From positions 1-36,084 of the forward strand of contig JAGBHP010000059.1 in assembly GCA_017935435.1 (NCBI GenBank): DNA of 36,084 nt. Reading direction: 5' to 3'. Shown piece by piece: positions 7,576 to 17,243 of the stretch. A model generated the notes under the pieces. It worked only from the letters and a program-made list of their open reading frames with translations, searched no databases and was not told where the DNA came from. Source of the stretch: Clostridia bacterium. GTDB lineage: Bacteria; Bacillota; Clostridia; UBA1381; UBA9506. Made by a program: the position numbers and the translations under genes. Each line of letters opens with the position of its first letter. The first letter of the stretch is position 1.

Positions 7576-7584
7576 AAAATTTCG

Positions 7585-7613
7585 TTGACACGCTTTTTTT
7601 TAAGTGTTACAAT
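7585..7613 (+). promoter_or_regulatory. Strong sigma-A promoter of the ceramidase-like gene
   Basis: TTGACA (7585-7590) and TACAAT (7608-7613) with a 17-bp spacer; AAGGAG follows at 7643-7648. Confidence 0.85.
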
Positions 7614-7658
7614 GTGCTTGTAAAATAAAAAAACTCTATTTTAAGGAGCGTGTTTTAT

Positions 7659-9143
7659 ATGTCAAAGTTTAACATAGGTTGGAGCGAGGTAAGCATTACG
7701 CCTGATAAAAAGGTGAGCCTCGCAGGTCAGTTTTATGAAAGAATTTCAGAATACGTTGAAACACCGATTACCGCAACTGCCATGGCTATTGAGGCAGACG
7801 GTGACCATATGGTAATCTGTTCGTGTGACTTAACTTCAATTGGTTCAAATCTTATGGACCTCGTGCGTGAAAAGCTTAGCGGGGTTGAAGGCTTAAATCC
7901 CATGAACGTTATTTTAAACGCAACTCATACTCACACATCTATTAAATATACAAATTCAAGAAGAATTAAGGCAGACTCAAGCCTTACTGTACTTCAGGAT
8001 TTTCTTCCTGAGGGCAAAAGCTACAAAAAGCTCGTAGAAGCAGATAATAGCGTAATGCAGGGCGATGAAGGTCTTTATTTTATCGCAGAACGTGTAACTG
8101 AGGCTGTTAAAAAGGCTTGGGAAAACAAAAAACCTGCAATGTATGCTAATGAATTTGGTCGTGCAGCAGTTGGTATGTGCCGCAGAGTTTGTTACAGCGA
8201 CGGAAGTGCAAAAATGTGGGGCGATGCCGACACTGCAACATTTACGCATTTAGAGGGCGGAAACGACTCAGGTATTGAGCTTCTCTTTACCTTTGATGAA
8301 AACAAAAAGCTTACAGGTATTGTTGCAAATATTGCGTGTCCGTCACAGGTTGTTGAGCAGAGAAGCTTCATTTCTTCTGACTACTGGGGCAAGGTTAAAA
8401 TTCTTCTTCGTGAAAAATTTGGTGAAGACCTCTTTGTGCTTTGCTTAGGCGGTGCAGGCGGCGACCAGTGCCCACGTGACCTTGTTCGTTGGGTTGACCC
8501 TGAAACTCCTATTGATGACCCGAATGTTTTTAGAGCAAAGCCCAGCCACAGAAAAGCTGACCCTTCTATGTATGATATCGGCGGTACATGGAAGATAGGT
8601 AAGCGTGTTGCAAGAGAAATTATTGATGTTTTTGAAGAGATGCCTGATGAAGACATTAAATCAGATGCAGAATTTTCTCACGAAAATATTACGCTTGATC
8701 TTCCGCTCAGAAGAGTTACACCTAAAGAATATGAAGTGGCTAAAAAGGCAATTGAAGAGTTTGTTGCTAAAGCTGATTCAATTAACTTTGCAGATAACGC
8801 TGCAATGCACGTTCATGCAGGTACAATTTCAAGATATAAACAACAGGAAACAATTGATATTTATCCCACGGAGGTACATATCGCACGTTTTGGCGATGTT
8901 GCTTTTGCAACAAATGCATTTGAGCTTTTCTTAGACTATGGTAACCAGATTAAAGCAAGAAGTAAAGCAGCTCAGACCTTTATTGTTCAGCTTGCGTGTG
9001 CAGCGGATGGATATCTTCCTACTGAAAAGGCTGAAAAGGGAAGCCATTATTCTGCTTACGTTTCAAGCGGTGTGACAGGTCACGAAGGCGGAGATATTTT
9101 AGTTAGAAAAACTCTTGAAAAAATAAATAAGCTTTGGGATTAA
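7659..9143 (+). CDS. Neutral/alkaline ceramidase-like protein (N-terminal domain family), cytosolic
   Basis: A 494-residue protein with the opening typical of the neutral/alkaline non-lysosomal ceramidase family (IGWSEVSITP, then LAGQFYERISEY). The conserved metal-site stretch NATHTHTS (residues 87-94, His90 and His92) and a GGAGGDQCPRD loop near residue 266 are also present. Unlike true secreted ceramidases it has no signal peptide and is shorter, so an intracellular role is more likely. The family contains many bacterial proteins of unknown substrate, often next to sugar genes, and ceramide hydrolysis should not be assumed. The ATG at 7659 has AAGGAG ten bases upstream; the GTG at 7650 is too close to that site. 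It is a single-gene unit with a consensus promoter, an adjacent dyad and its own terminator. Confidence 0.8.
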   Translation: MSKFNIGWSEVSITPDKKVSLAGQFYERISEYVETPITATAMAIEADGDHMVICSCDLTSIGSNLMDLVREKLSGVEGLNPMNVILNATHTHTSIKYTNSRRIKADSSLTVLQDFLPEGKSYKKLVEADNSVMQGDEGLYFIAERVTEAVKKAWENKKPAMYANEFGRAAVGMCRRVCYSDGSAKMWGDADTATFTHLEGGNDSGIELLFTFDENKKLTGIVANIACPSQVVEQRSFISSDYWGKVKILLREKFGEDLFVLCLGGAGGDQCPRDLVRWVDPETPIDDPNVFRAKPSHRKADPSMYDIGGTWKIGKRVAREIIDVFEEMPDEDIKSDAEFSHENITLDLPLRRVTPKEYEVAKKAIEEFVAKADSINFADNAAMHVHAGTISRYKQQETIDIYPTEVHIARFGDVAFATNAFELFLDYGNQIKARSKAAQTFIVQLACAADGYLPTEKAEKGSHYSAYVSSGVTGHEGGDILVRKTLEKINKLWD

Positions 9144-9154
9144 TTTTACATTTA

Positions 9155-9193
9155 AAAAAGAGTAGGAAAACGATAAGTTTTCCTACTCTTTTT
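9155..9193. terminator. Bidirectional terminator between the ceramidase-like gene and ackA
   Basis: A perfect 17-bp stem (9155-9171 with 9177-9193) with a 5-base loop, whose outer pairs are A5/T5. It works for both convergent genes. Confidence 0.9.
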
Positions 9194-9211
9194 GTAAGTT
9201 TAAATAATAAT

Positions 9212-10405
9212 TTATGCTAAAAGTTCTTTTGCAAATTGAGCGATTGTAAGCTCTTCGTTTGTGGGAACAACAAGGATTTTAACGCCTGCATCGTCTGTTG
9301 AAACGATAGCTTCTTTTCCGCGAACCTTGTTCTTTTCAGAATCAAGCTTAATTCCGTATGCATCTAAATTTGAAACGATTCTTTCTCTCATTTCAGCGCT
9401 GTTTTCACCAACACCTGCAGTAAATACGATAGCGTCAACTCGGCCGAGTGCTGCCATATACATACCAATGTAGCGTTTTACAGTGTAAGCAAAGATGTCA
9501 AGAGCGAGTTTAGCACGTGCATTTCCCTTGTCAGCTTCAGCTTCAACATCACGGAAGTCACTTGAAATACCTGATACGCCGTCAACACCTGATTTTTTGT
9601 TCATAATGGTGTTCATTTCATCAATTGTAATGCCTTCTTTTTCCATGATGAAAGGAATGATAGCGGGGTCGATATCACCGCAACGTGTACCCATTTCAAC
9701 ACCTGCAAGGGGAGTGAAGCCCATTGATGTATCGATACATTTTCCACCTTTTACAGCAGCAAGTGATGAGCCATTACCTAAGTGACAGGTGATGATGTTT
9801 AAATCTTCAATCGGTTTTCCGAGCATTTCAGCAGCACGCTTTGAAACATAGTAGTGGCTTGTGCCGTGGAAACCATATCTTCTAACCTTATATTTTTCAT
9901 AATATTCATAAGGAAGAGCGTAAGTATAAGCTTCAGGCGGCATTGTCTGATGGAAAGCTGTGTCAAACACACCAATCTGGGGAACGCCGGGCATTGCCTG
10001 CTCGCAAGCCTCAATACCGATAAGGTTTGCAGGGTTATGTAAAGGTGCAAGTACGCTGCACTCTTTTAAAACTTCTTTAACTTCGTCTGTGATGATAACA
10101 GAGCTTGAGAAAGCTTCACCGCCGTGAACTACACGGTGACCAACTGCGCCGATTTCGCTCATATCTGCAATAACGCCGTGTTCTTTAGATACTAAAGCGT
10201 CAATTACGAGCTTGATAGCGTCAGCGTGTGTCGGCATAGGCTCTTCAATCTTAACAGCATCTTTTCCGGCAGGAGTATGCTTTAAAAGAGAACCTTCAAT
10301 ACCAATTCTTTCACAAAGACCTTTTGCCATGAGCTCTTTTGTATCCATATCAATAAGCTGATATTTAAGTGAAGAGCTACCTGCATTTATTACTAATACC
10401 TTCAT
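9212..10405 (-). CDS. ackA: Acetate kinase
   Basis: Converts acetyl phosphate and ADP to acetate and ATP, the energy-yielding last step of acetate fermentation. The 397-residue length is standard. All family motifs are present: [10 protein letters not shown] at the N-terminus, [49 protein letters not shown] and FTAGVGENS. The ATG is preceded by AAAGG. It is second in the pta-ackA operon, 81 bases after pta, with no obvious promoter of its own in that gap, and ends at the shared terminator. Confidence 0.97.
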   Translation of the reverse strand: MKVLVINAGSSSLKYQLIDMDTKELMAKGLCERIGIEGSLLKHTPAGKDAVKIEEPMPTHADAIKLVIDALVSKEHGVIADMSEIGAVGHRVVHGGEAFSSSVIITDEVKEVLKECSVLAPLHNPANLIGIEACEQAMPGVPQIGVFDTAFHQTMPPEAYTYALPYEYYEKYKVRRYGFHGTSHYYVSKRAAEMLGKPIEDLNIITCHLGNGSSLAAVKGGKCIDTSMGFTPLAGVEMGTRCGDIDPAIIPFIMEKEGITIDEMNTIMNKKSGVDGVSGISSDFRDVEAEADKGNARAKLALDIFAYTVKRYIGMYMAALGRVDAIVFTAGVGENSAEMRERIVSNLDAYGIKLDSEKNKVRGKEAIVSTDDAGVKILVVPTNEELTIAQFAKELLA

Positions 10406-10486
10406 TTTTCATTGCCTTTCTTACTCACATATTTTCTTTCAGCCTGCCGTGAGAGGAGCGGGCTTTTATAAAAACTTTAATATAAA

Positions 10487-11590
<1,104 letters not shown>

Positions 11591-11609
11591 TTATTTTTTA
11601 TTTACTTAT

Positions 11610-11638
11610 ATTATATAATAAAGTTAAGAGAAAATAAA
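11610..11638 (-). promoter_or_regulatory. Probable promoter of pta-ackA
   Basis: On the minus strand TATAAT (11610-11615) lies 17 bp from a weak TTTATT (11633-11638), about 120 bp upstream of pta. The -35 match is poor and other spacings are possible in this AT-rich stretch. Confidence 0.35.
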
Positions 11639-11676
11639 TGTAAAAATTTAACGTTTTTTGTTTTAATTTTACATTT
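11636..11676 (-). terminator. AT-rich inverted repeat after spmB, possible weak terminator
   Basis: Arms at 11636-11645 and 11667-11676 (AAATGTAAAA / TTTTACATTT) are complementary. They lie 45 bp beyond the spmB stop and abut the pta promoter region. The stem is nearly all A/T with a long loop, so it is weak as a terminator and could instead be an operator. Confidence 0.3.
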
Positions 11677-11721
11677 TTGTGTTGTGCAAATTAAACAAAG
11701 CAAAAAAAGTTAATTTACACC

Positions 11722-12249
11722 TTATTTAAGTAATAAACGTGTAAACCAAAGTCCGCACAAAAAGCCTGTGAGGTCGGCTATGAGAGCTGCTTTTACCGTA
11801 AAACGTGAATTTTTTATGCCGACAGACCCAAAATACACAGCAATTGCATAAAATGTGGTTTCGGTTGACCCCATAATAACCGAGGCGGCACGACCAATGA
11901 GCGAGTCCGCGCCGTAGGTCTTTAAAAGGTCTGAAACTATTGCAAGTGAGCCGCTTCCTGAAATCGGGCGAAGAAGACCTAACGGGATAAGCTCAGACGG
12001 GATTTTAAAAAAGCTTGTTATGGGTGATAAAAAGGAGGTTAAAAATTCTAAAGCACCTGATGTGCGAAACATATAAATTGCGGCAAGGAGAGCGCAAAGC
12101 GTCGGCATAATTTTTATAGTAACTTTCATTCCGTCTGCTGCGCCGTCTAAAAATGCACCTAAAACATCAATTTTTTTTAAAAGTCCAAACAAAACTATGC
12201 CCAAAATAAACGCAGGCATTATATATACTGTTATTTTTGAAATGAGCAT
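11722..12249 (-). CDS. spmB: Spore maturation protein B (SpmB)
   Basis: A 175-residue membrane protein of the nucleoside-recognition (Gate) domain family; in Bacillus SpmA and SpmB are needed for full spore-core dehydration and heat resistance. The sequence shows four or five hydrophobic segments and the family stretches LDGAADGMKVTIKIMPTLCALLAAI, LRPISGSGSLAIVSD and IMGSTETTFYAIAVYFGSVGIK. It begins three bases after the spmA stop, with AAGGAAA as ribosome binding site, so it is translated from the spmAB message. It is presumably active with SpmA in the mother-cell or forespore membrane. Confidence 0.93.
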   Translation of the reverse strand: MLISKITVYIMPAFILGIVLFGLLKKIDVLGAFLDGAADGMKVTIKIMPTLCALLAAIYMFRTSGALEFLTSFLSPITSFFKIPSELIPLGLLRPISGSGSLAIVSDLLKTYGADSLIGRAASVIMGSTETTFYAIAVYFGSVGIKNSRFTVKAALIADLTGFLCGLWFTRLLLK

Positions 12250-12252
12250 AAA

Positions 12253-12840
12253 TTAAATTTTCCTTTCGGAGTTTTTTTGAAAAAATTTTGCAAAAACTAT
12301 GCCGACTGTGAGAGCTAAAACAGATGAAATCCACGCAGGGATTATGATTTCAAAAGGATTTAAAGAGCCTGCGCTTAGTCTGAGTGCTATGACCGTTGAC
12401 GGAATTAACGTAACTGATGCCGTATTTATAACCACAAACATACACATAGAGTTTGATGCAACAGTTTTATCGTGACTTTCTTTTTTCAATTCCTCCATTG
12501 CTTTTAGTCCGAGCGGAGTTGCGGCGTTTGAAAGTCCCAAAAGGTTTGCAATTATATTCATTACAATAGCAGAAAAAGCAGGACTTTTTGGTGAAAGCTC
12601 AGGGAAAATGAGGTGAATAACAGGAGAAAATATCTTGGCGATTTTTTCGGTAAGTCCTGACCTTTTTGCAATCTCCATAAGTCCTGACCAAAAGCACATT
12701 GTCCCCAAAAGTGAAATTGTCATATTTATTCCCTCGGCACTGCCTTTTAGCGCAGCGTTTGTAACATTTTGAGGCGTGTTTGTTAAAATACCAAAAAGAA
12801 AAGAAACAATAATCATAAGTGCCCAGATGTATGTAAGCAT
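12253..12840 (-). CDS. spmA: Spore maturation protein A (SpmA)
   Basis: A 195-residue multi-pass membrane protein with the Gate domain, partner of SpmB. Recognisable stretches are GILTNTPQNVTNAALKGSAEG, MCFWSGLMEIAKRSGL, NIIANLLGLSNAATPLGLKAM and MCMFVVINTASVTLIPSTVIALR. The ATG at 12840 has GGAGG seven bases upstream, but that GGAGG is the 3' arm of a strong hairpin followed by seven Ts, which ends the operon upstream. Translation may therefore depend on a transcript starting inside or just before the hairpin. In Bacillus spmAB follows dacB; here the gene before it is a phosphoglycerate mutase. Confidence 0.93.
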   Translation of the reverse strand: MLTYIWALMIIVSFLFGILTNTPQNVTNAALKGSAEGINMTISLLGTMCFWSGLMEIAKRSGLTEKIAKIFSPVIHLIFPELSPKSPAFSAIVMNIIANLLGLSNAATPLGLKAMEELKKESHDKTVASNSMCMFVVINTASVTLIPSTVIALRLSAGSLNPFEIIIPAWISSVLALTVGIVFAKFFQKNSERKI

Positions 12841-12885
12841 AAAAAAACCTCCAAATCATAGCTAATAAATAGTATGATTCGGAGG
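12841..12885 (-). terminator. Terminator of the nine-gene operon, overlapping the spmA ribosome binding site
   Basis: On minus-strand RNA the arms 12885-12873 and 12860-12848 form 13 pairs, one of them G·U, with a 12-base loop and then U7 (12847-12841) right up to the spmA ATG. On the opposite strand the G·U becomes an A·C mismatch, so the structure is tuned to minus-strand RNA. The GGAGG of spmA lies fully within the stem. Confidence 0.8.
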
Positions 12886-12900
12886 CTAAATTTATGAAAT

Positions 12901-14109
12901 TTATTTGCTTAAAAGAAGGTTAATAAGCGTGCAACCCTTTTCAACATAAATACCTGCTTTGGCAGCATTTTTTTCTGTATATGTAAAGTCATTTTCCTTT
13001 TCGTCATTTGATTTATAAATAACAAAAGGAACGGGCTCACGTGTATGCGTCATAAGGTCAAGCGGTGTGGGGTGGTCGGGAGTAATCAAAACCGCAAAAG
13101 GCTCGCCCGTAGATTTTAAATACTCGGTAACAGGACCTACGATTTTTTCGTCAATAAGCTCAATTGAGCGTACTTTATTTTCTGTTTCGTGTCTGTGACC
13201 GCATTCGTCAGCCGCTTCAACGTGTATGTAAACAAATTCGCTGCCGTTTTTAAACTCATTTATTGCAGCATCGGCTTTGCCCGAAAAATTCGTATGCACA
13301 TTTCCTGTTGCGCCGGGGACTTCAATTACGTTCATTCCAGTACCTTTTCCGATTCCTTTTAAAAGGTCAACGGCTGAAATCATAGAGCCTTTAACGCCGA
13401 ATTTTTCATAAAAATTATCAAGGCTCGGCTTAGTTCCTTCGCCCCAAATCCAAAGAGAATTTGCAGGATTTAAGCCTCTTTTTATCCTGTCAAGGTTTAC
13501 GGGGTGGTCTTTTAAAAGCTCATAGCTTCTCTTCATTATTTCTAAAATAACGCTGTCGCCTGCACCGTTTGGAAGATAGTCGCGAACTTCGCGTTTTGAA
13601 ATGTCGTGCGGAGGAGTGAGTTTAATTTCGGTTGAACCGCCCGACCAAATCATAAGGTGGCGATAGCTTATTCCCGAATAAAGCGCAATATTTTCATATA
13701 TAAGCTTTTCTTTTAAAAACTCGATAAGCTTTGTTGATTCTTCGGTTGAAATTTCATCAGATGAATAATCAACCATTGTTTTGTCAGCATAATTTTCATC
13801 ATCTGATAACGTTACAAGGTTTGCTCTAAACGTTACATCGCCATCTTTTAGCGGTGCGCCGATAGAAAGAGCCTCGAGTGGCGAACGACCCGTATAATAC
13901 AAAAATGGGTCATAACCCAAAACGGAGAGATTTGCAACATCGCTTCCGGGGCTTAGTTTATCATCAACAGTTTTTGCAAGACCTAAAACACCTTTTTTGC
14001 AAAGTGCATCAATATTTGGCTTTTTTGCACATTCAAGTGGCGTTTTGCCGCCTAATTCTTCATTTGGCGTATCTGCCATTCCATCTCCTAAAAATACAAC
14101 ATATTTCAT
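12901..14109 (-). CDS. apgM: Cofactor-independent phosphoglycerate mutase, archaeal (ApgM) type
   Basis: An alkaline-phosphatase-superfamily mutase interconverting 2- and 3-phosphoglycerate; members of this clade have also been proposed as ThrB-independent homoserine kinases. At 402 residues it is shorter than the bacterial GpmI type. Motifs are MKYVVFLGDGMAD (metal Asp), SPGSDVANLSVLGYDP (phosphorylated Ser, about residue 56), EVPGATGNVHTNFSGKA, EAADECGHRHETENK and LITPDHPTPLDLMTHTREPVPFVIY. The ATG at 14109 gives the usual MKYVV start; the ATG at 14118 is also in frame and touches the purine-rich ribosome binding site. Last gene of the nine-gene operon, 24 bases after rqcH. Confidence 0.9.
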   Translation of the reverse strand: MKYVVFLGDGMADTPNEELGGKTPLECAKKPNIDALCKKGVLGLAKTVDDKLSPGSDVANLSVLGYDPFLYYTGRSPLEALSIGAPLKDGDVTFRANLVTLSDDENYADKTMVDYSSDEISTEESTKLIEFLKEKLIYENIALYSGISYRHLMIWSGGSTEIKLTPPHDISKREVRDYLPNGAGDSVILEIMKRSYELLKDHPVNLDRIKRGLNPANSLWIWGEGTKPSLDNFYEKFGVKGSMISAVDLLKGIGKGTGMNVIEVPGATGNVHTNFSGKADAAINEFKNGSEFVYIHVEAADECGHRHETENKVRSIELIDEKIVGPVTEYLKSTGEPFAVLITPDHPTPLDLMTHTREPVPFVIYKSNDEKENDFTYTEKNAAKAGIYVEKGCTLINLLLSK

Positions 14110-14133
14110 AGAAATCATCCTTTCCTTTGCGTT

Positions 14134-15888
14134 CTATTTAAAACTTTTTGGCGTAACATATACAGTTTTGTTGTCTGTGTAAATAACAAAACCGGGTCTT
14201 GCGCCATTTGGTTTTTTTACATATTTTATAAAAGTATAATCAACGGGAACTTTATCCGCCTGCTTTGCCTTACTGCTAAAAGCTGCAGCCTCAGCTGCTG
14301 CCAAAATTGCAGTTTCACTAAAGCTTCTGTCGTGCTCGTGGCGAATAACAACGTGCGAGCCGGGAATGTCTTTGGTGTGAAACCAAAGGTCTGCACCCCT
14401 TGACATTTTAAGGGTTAAAAAGTCATTTTGTTTGTTGTTTTTTCCGACAAAAACTGTAAATCCGTCATCGGTTTTGAAACTATCAATATCAGGGGAGTAG
14501 GCGGCAGTTTTTTTGCGCTTGTTTTTTTCGGGTGTGGCTTTAATGTACCCTTCTGCCGATAATTCCTCACGAATTTCAGCAAGGTCTGCAAGGTTTTGTG
14601 CTTTTTGCAGCTCTTCTTCAACTGTTTCTAAATACAAAAGCTCCGACTTTGTTTTTTTGATTTCTTCAGTTAAAAAAATTTCAGCATTTTTTAGCTTGTT
14701 GTAACGCTTAAAATACTTTTGAGCGTTAGCAGAGGGCGAAAGCGTCTTATCAAGTGGTATTGATATCTCTTCCATTTCAGGAGAGTTATAATTTACTGCT
14801 AAAACGAAATCGTCGCCCTTTTTAATTTTATACATATTTGCAGTAATCAGCTCGCCATTTATGCGAAAGCTTTCTTTTTTTTCGGAATCTGCAAGCTCTT
14901 TTAGCTGAACTTCATATTTTTTTGCACATCTTGCCAGATTATTTGCGACAAGCTTTGCAAGGCTTGCGCTTTTAACTGCCATTCGCTCCTTTTGCGAACG
15001 GGTTTTATAAAAAGTATCGATTACCTCGCTTATTGACTCAAAATAAGTAACTTCTGCAAAATTTTCATATTGACTAATTTCAATTGATGAAAAATCAATA
15101 AGCTTTCCGCTTTCGGTGTTTTCGATAATGCAGGGACGAAAAATATCGCCCTTGACGTTATTAAAAACAGAATTCATCGCAGTTGCCAAATCAAGAGAAG
15201 CACTAAAGTCAATTTCCGCTCCGCATTTGTCTGAAAGACCTGCAATATAGGCAATTTCACGTGCGGTAAGTGCGCTTATTCCCAAAAATGAAGACGAAAT
15301 GAATTTGTCAGCGTTAAAAGAGTCTGGAATTTCTTTAAAAAAGTCCGTAAACTCGGCAAGTCCAAAATATAGCGGATTTTCTTTTTCCTGAACGGGAGGA
15401 TATAAATATTCCGACCCGGGAAGAAGCTGACGGAGCGAGCTTACCGAAAAATCAACGTGCTTTATACTCGATAAAATTTTGTTATCTTCACTGACTAAAA
15501 TAATATTGCTGTGGCGACCCATAATTTCAATGATAAGCGTTTTTATAACCGTATCGCCAAATTCATTTTTTGTTTCAATTGAAAACTCAATTATTCGCTC
15601 AAATCCGGGCTGAACAACATCTACTATTTTGCCGTTTATAAGATGCTTTCTAAGTAGCATACAAAACATTGGGGGAGTAGCAGGATTTTCGCGTGATTCG
15701 TCCGTTATGCAAGCTCTTGGAATGTTTGCGTTTGCCGAAAGCAAGAGCTTAAAAGAGGCGCCCGGTGCGTGCAGCGAAAAAATGAGTTCATCGTTTTCGG
15801 GCTGATATATTTTATCTATTCTAAGGCCGTTTAGCTTACTTTTAAATTCAGCGGTAAGAGCCTTTACACATAAAGCGTCAAGTGCCAT
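14134..15888 (-). CDS. rqcH: RqcH / NFACT-family ribosome quality-control protein
   Basis: A 584-residue NFACT protein, once called fibronectin-binding protein. In Bacillus, RqcH binds the obstructed 50S-peptidyl-tRNA complex and adds C-terminal alanine tails. The N-terminal NFACT domain starts MALDALCVKALTAEFKSKL with GLRIDKIYQP. The middle has two charged helical stretches suited to a coiled coil (about residues 330-455). The C-terminal NFACT-R domain contains FTVFVGKNNKQND, MSRGADLWFHTKDIPGSHVV and VDYTFIKYVKKPNGARPGFV. The ATG at 15888 has AAAGGA upstream and overlaps the end of the preceding gene by 11 bases, implying coupled translation. The longer in-frame start at 15984 would lie inside that gene. 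Confidence 0.92.
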   Translation of the reverse strand: MALDALCVKALTAEFKSKLNGLRIDKIYQPENDELIFSLHAPGASFKLLLSANANIPRACITDESRENPATPPMFCMLLRKHLINGKIVDVVQPGFERIIEFSIETKNEFGDTVIKTLIIEIMGRHSNIILVSEDNKILSSIKHVDFSVSSLRQLLPGSEYLYPPVQEKENPLYFGLAEFTDFFKEIPDSFNADKFISSSFLGISALTAREIAYIAGLSDKCGAEIDFSASLDLATAMNSVFNNVKGDIFRPCIIENTESGKLIDFSSIEISQYENFAEVTYFESISEVIDTFYKTRSQKERMAVKSASLAKLVANNLARCAKKYEVQLKELADSEKKESFRINGELITANMYKIKKGDDFVLAVNYNSPEMEEISIPLDKTLSPSANAQKYFKRYNKLKNAEIFLTEEIKKTKSELLYLETVEEELQKAQNLADLAEIREELSAEGYIKATPEKNKRKKTAAYSPDIDSFKTDDGFTVFVGKNNKQNDFLTLKMSRGADLWFHTKDIPGSHVVIRHEHDRSFSETAILAAAEAAAFSSKAKQADKVPVDYTFIKYVKKPNGARPGFVIYTDNKTVYVTPKSFK

Positions 15889-16297
15889 TTGTTTCGTCCT
15901 TTCTTGTGGCAAGTATGCTTGTAATTTCAGGAACAGGAGCAATTTTTTTGTCATTTTTTTTGATAATAAAAGCATAAATTGCAATTATTCCGACAGAAAT
16001 TGTCGTTGCAAAAATATGATTATCAAGTAAAGCAAATATTAAGCAATACGCAAAAACAAAAACGATTACGGGGAGAATAAATATTAAAAAAAGTGCAGAA
16101 TTTGCAGTTTTATCTGAAAGCGAAACCAAAACCTTGTCACCGCAAACTGCGTTTTTGGTATTTAAAACCCGAGAAAGATGATGTTTTTTTTCGCAAGCAC
16201 CGCAACCTGTGCAGTTTTCGCCGCAGGCACTGCTGCGAGCAAATAAAACTGTTGCATATTTTCCTTCTGTTTTCATTACTGTTCCTGTTTTAATCAT
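15878..16297 (-). CDS. RseC/MucC-like SoxR-reducing family membrane protein
   Basis: A 139-residue protein with a Cys cluster near the N-terminus (Cys25, Cys29, Cys32, Cys35 in CGENCTGCGAC), followed by two hydrophobic membrane helices (about residues 67-90 and 94-110) and a basic tail. This is the layout of RseC, associated in other bacteria with the Rnf/Rsx electron-transport complex and redox control. Here it lies between whiA and rqcH with no Rnf genes in view. The Cys cluster suggests an Fe-S centre or another redox or metal site. The start follows the whiA stop by 13 bases and the end overlaps rqcH. The family call is good; the function in this organism is open. Confidence 0.8.
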   Translation of the reverse strand: MIKTGTVMKTEGKYATVLFARSSACGENCTGCGACEKKHHLSRVLNTKNAVCGDKVLVSLSDKTANSALFLIFILPVIVFVFAYCLIFALLDNHIFATTISVGIIAIYAFIIKKNDKKIAPVPEITSILATRKDETNGT

Positions 16298-16310
16298 TTT
16301 TTTCTCCTAA

Positions 16311-17222
16311 TTATAAGCTGTCTGCAATCTGCATAAGCTTTTTAAATCTGTGATTTACGCCCGAACGGCTTATAGGTGTTTTTAGCATCGAAGTAAGCTC
16401 AGAAAGGCTTGCTTCGGGGTTTTCAAGTCTTAAAAGCGCAAGCTCCTTTAAACCGTCGGGGAGGCTTTCTATGCCTTTTTTATCAATAATTTTTTTTATG
16501 CTCATTGTCTGGTGCATAGCGGCACTTGCTGTTTTAACAACGTTTGCCGTTTCGCAGTTTACTCTGCGGTTAACAGAGTTTTTCATATCCTTCATTATTT
16601 TTATGTTACAAAGCTCAAGCATTGAATCGGTTGCGCCCATTGCCGCTAAAATATCGCTTATCTTTTCGCTGTCTTTTATGTAAGTCACATAGTTTGACTT
16701 ACGCACTATTGTTTTTGCGCCAAAAAGAGCAGCATTCATAATCTCTGTAAGCGACTGCGAAAGACCGAAATAATGAGTTTCAATTTCTAAGTGATAGCTT
16801 TTTTCGGGTGAATTAACAGAGCCTCCGCCCAAAAAAGCACCTCGGAGAAAAGAGCGTGCGCAGCACTCGTCCTGAACTAAAAACGGGTCAACTACAAATT
16901 TTACAATGCCGTCTTTATTTAGTCCTGTTTCAGTTAAAACCTTAAAAAGCAGAGAGTCGGTGAGTTCAATCGAAAAAGTGCTTCCCCGGCTTTTCTTTTT
17001 TGTTTGATTTATTGTTATATTTTCGCCAAAAAGCTTTTTTATTAGTGAAAAAACACGTCTTGCAACGGCGGCATTTTCAGTTTTTACCGTCAAAACCTCT
17101 TCGGGAGAGGGTTTATATGTTCCGCAAAATGAAATTATTCCCAAAAGCTCGGCACGCGAGCAACACTTGGTTTGAATTTCACATCTTGCAAGCTCGTTTT
17201 TTACATCTGATGAAAAAGACAT
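16311..17222 (-). CDS. whiA: WhiA, DNA-binding regulator
   Basis: WhiA combines a degenerate LAGLIDADG homing-endonuclease fold with a C-terminal helix-turn-helix. It acts in sporulation control in actinobacteria and in division and chromosome segregation in Bacillus. The 303-residue length is typical. Landmarks are SFSSDVKNELARCE at the start, CCARSFLRGAFLGGGSVNSPEKSYHLEI, NRRVNCETANVVKTASAA and the C-terminal helix-turn-helix LTSMLKTPISRSGVNHRFKKL. In most Firmicutes whiA follows rapZ and yvcK; here it follows polA by 21 bases, in a mixed operon. The ATG at 17222 is used; the in-frame TTG at 17234 abuts the AAAGG. Confidence 0.93.
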   Translation of the reverse strand: MSFSSDVKNELARCEIQTKCCSRAELLGIISFCGTYKPSPEEVLTVKTENAAVARRVFSLIKKLFGENITINQTKKKSRGSTFSIELTDSLLFKVLTETGLNKDGIVKFVVDPFLVQDECCARSFLRGAFLGGGSVNSPEKSYHLEIETHYFGLSQSLTEIMNAALFGAKTIVRKSNYVTYIKDSEKISDILAAMGATDSMLELCNIKIMKDMKNSVNRRVNCETANVVKTASAAMHQTMSIKKIIDKKGIESLPDGLKELALLRLENPEASLSELTSMLKTPISRSGVNHRFKKLMQIADSL

Positions 17223-17243
17223 CTGTAAAACCAACCTTTATTA

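Noticed and set aside
8381-8656. Minus-strand open frame within the ceramidase-like gene
   Set aside because: Shadow frame of a conserved protein; composition is like other antisense frames and there is no start signal.
10406-10486. Hairpin between pta and ackA considered as a riboswitch or internal terminator
   Set aside because: It is only about 6 bp, pairs better on the strand opposite to transcription and matches no known riboswitch pattern.
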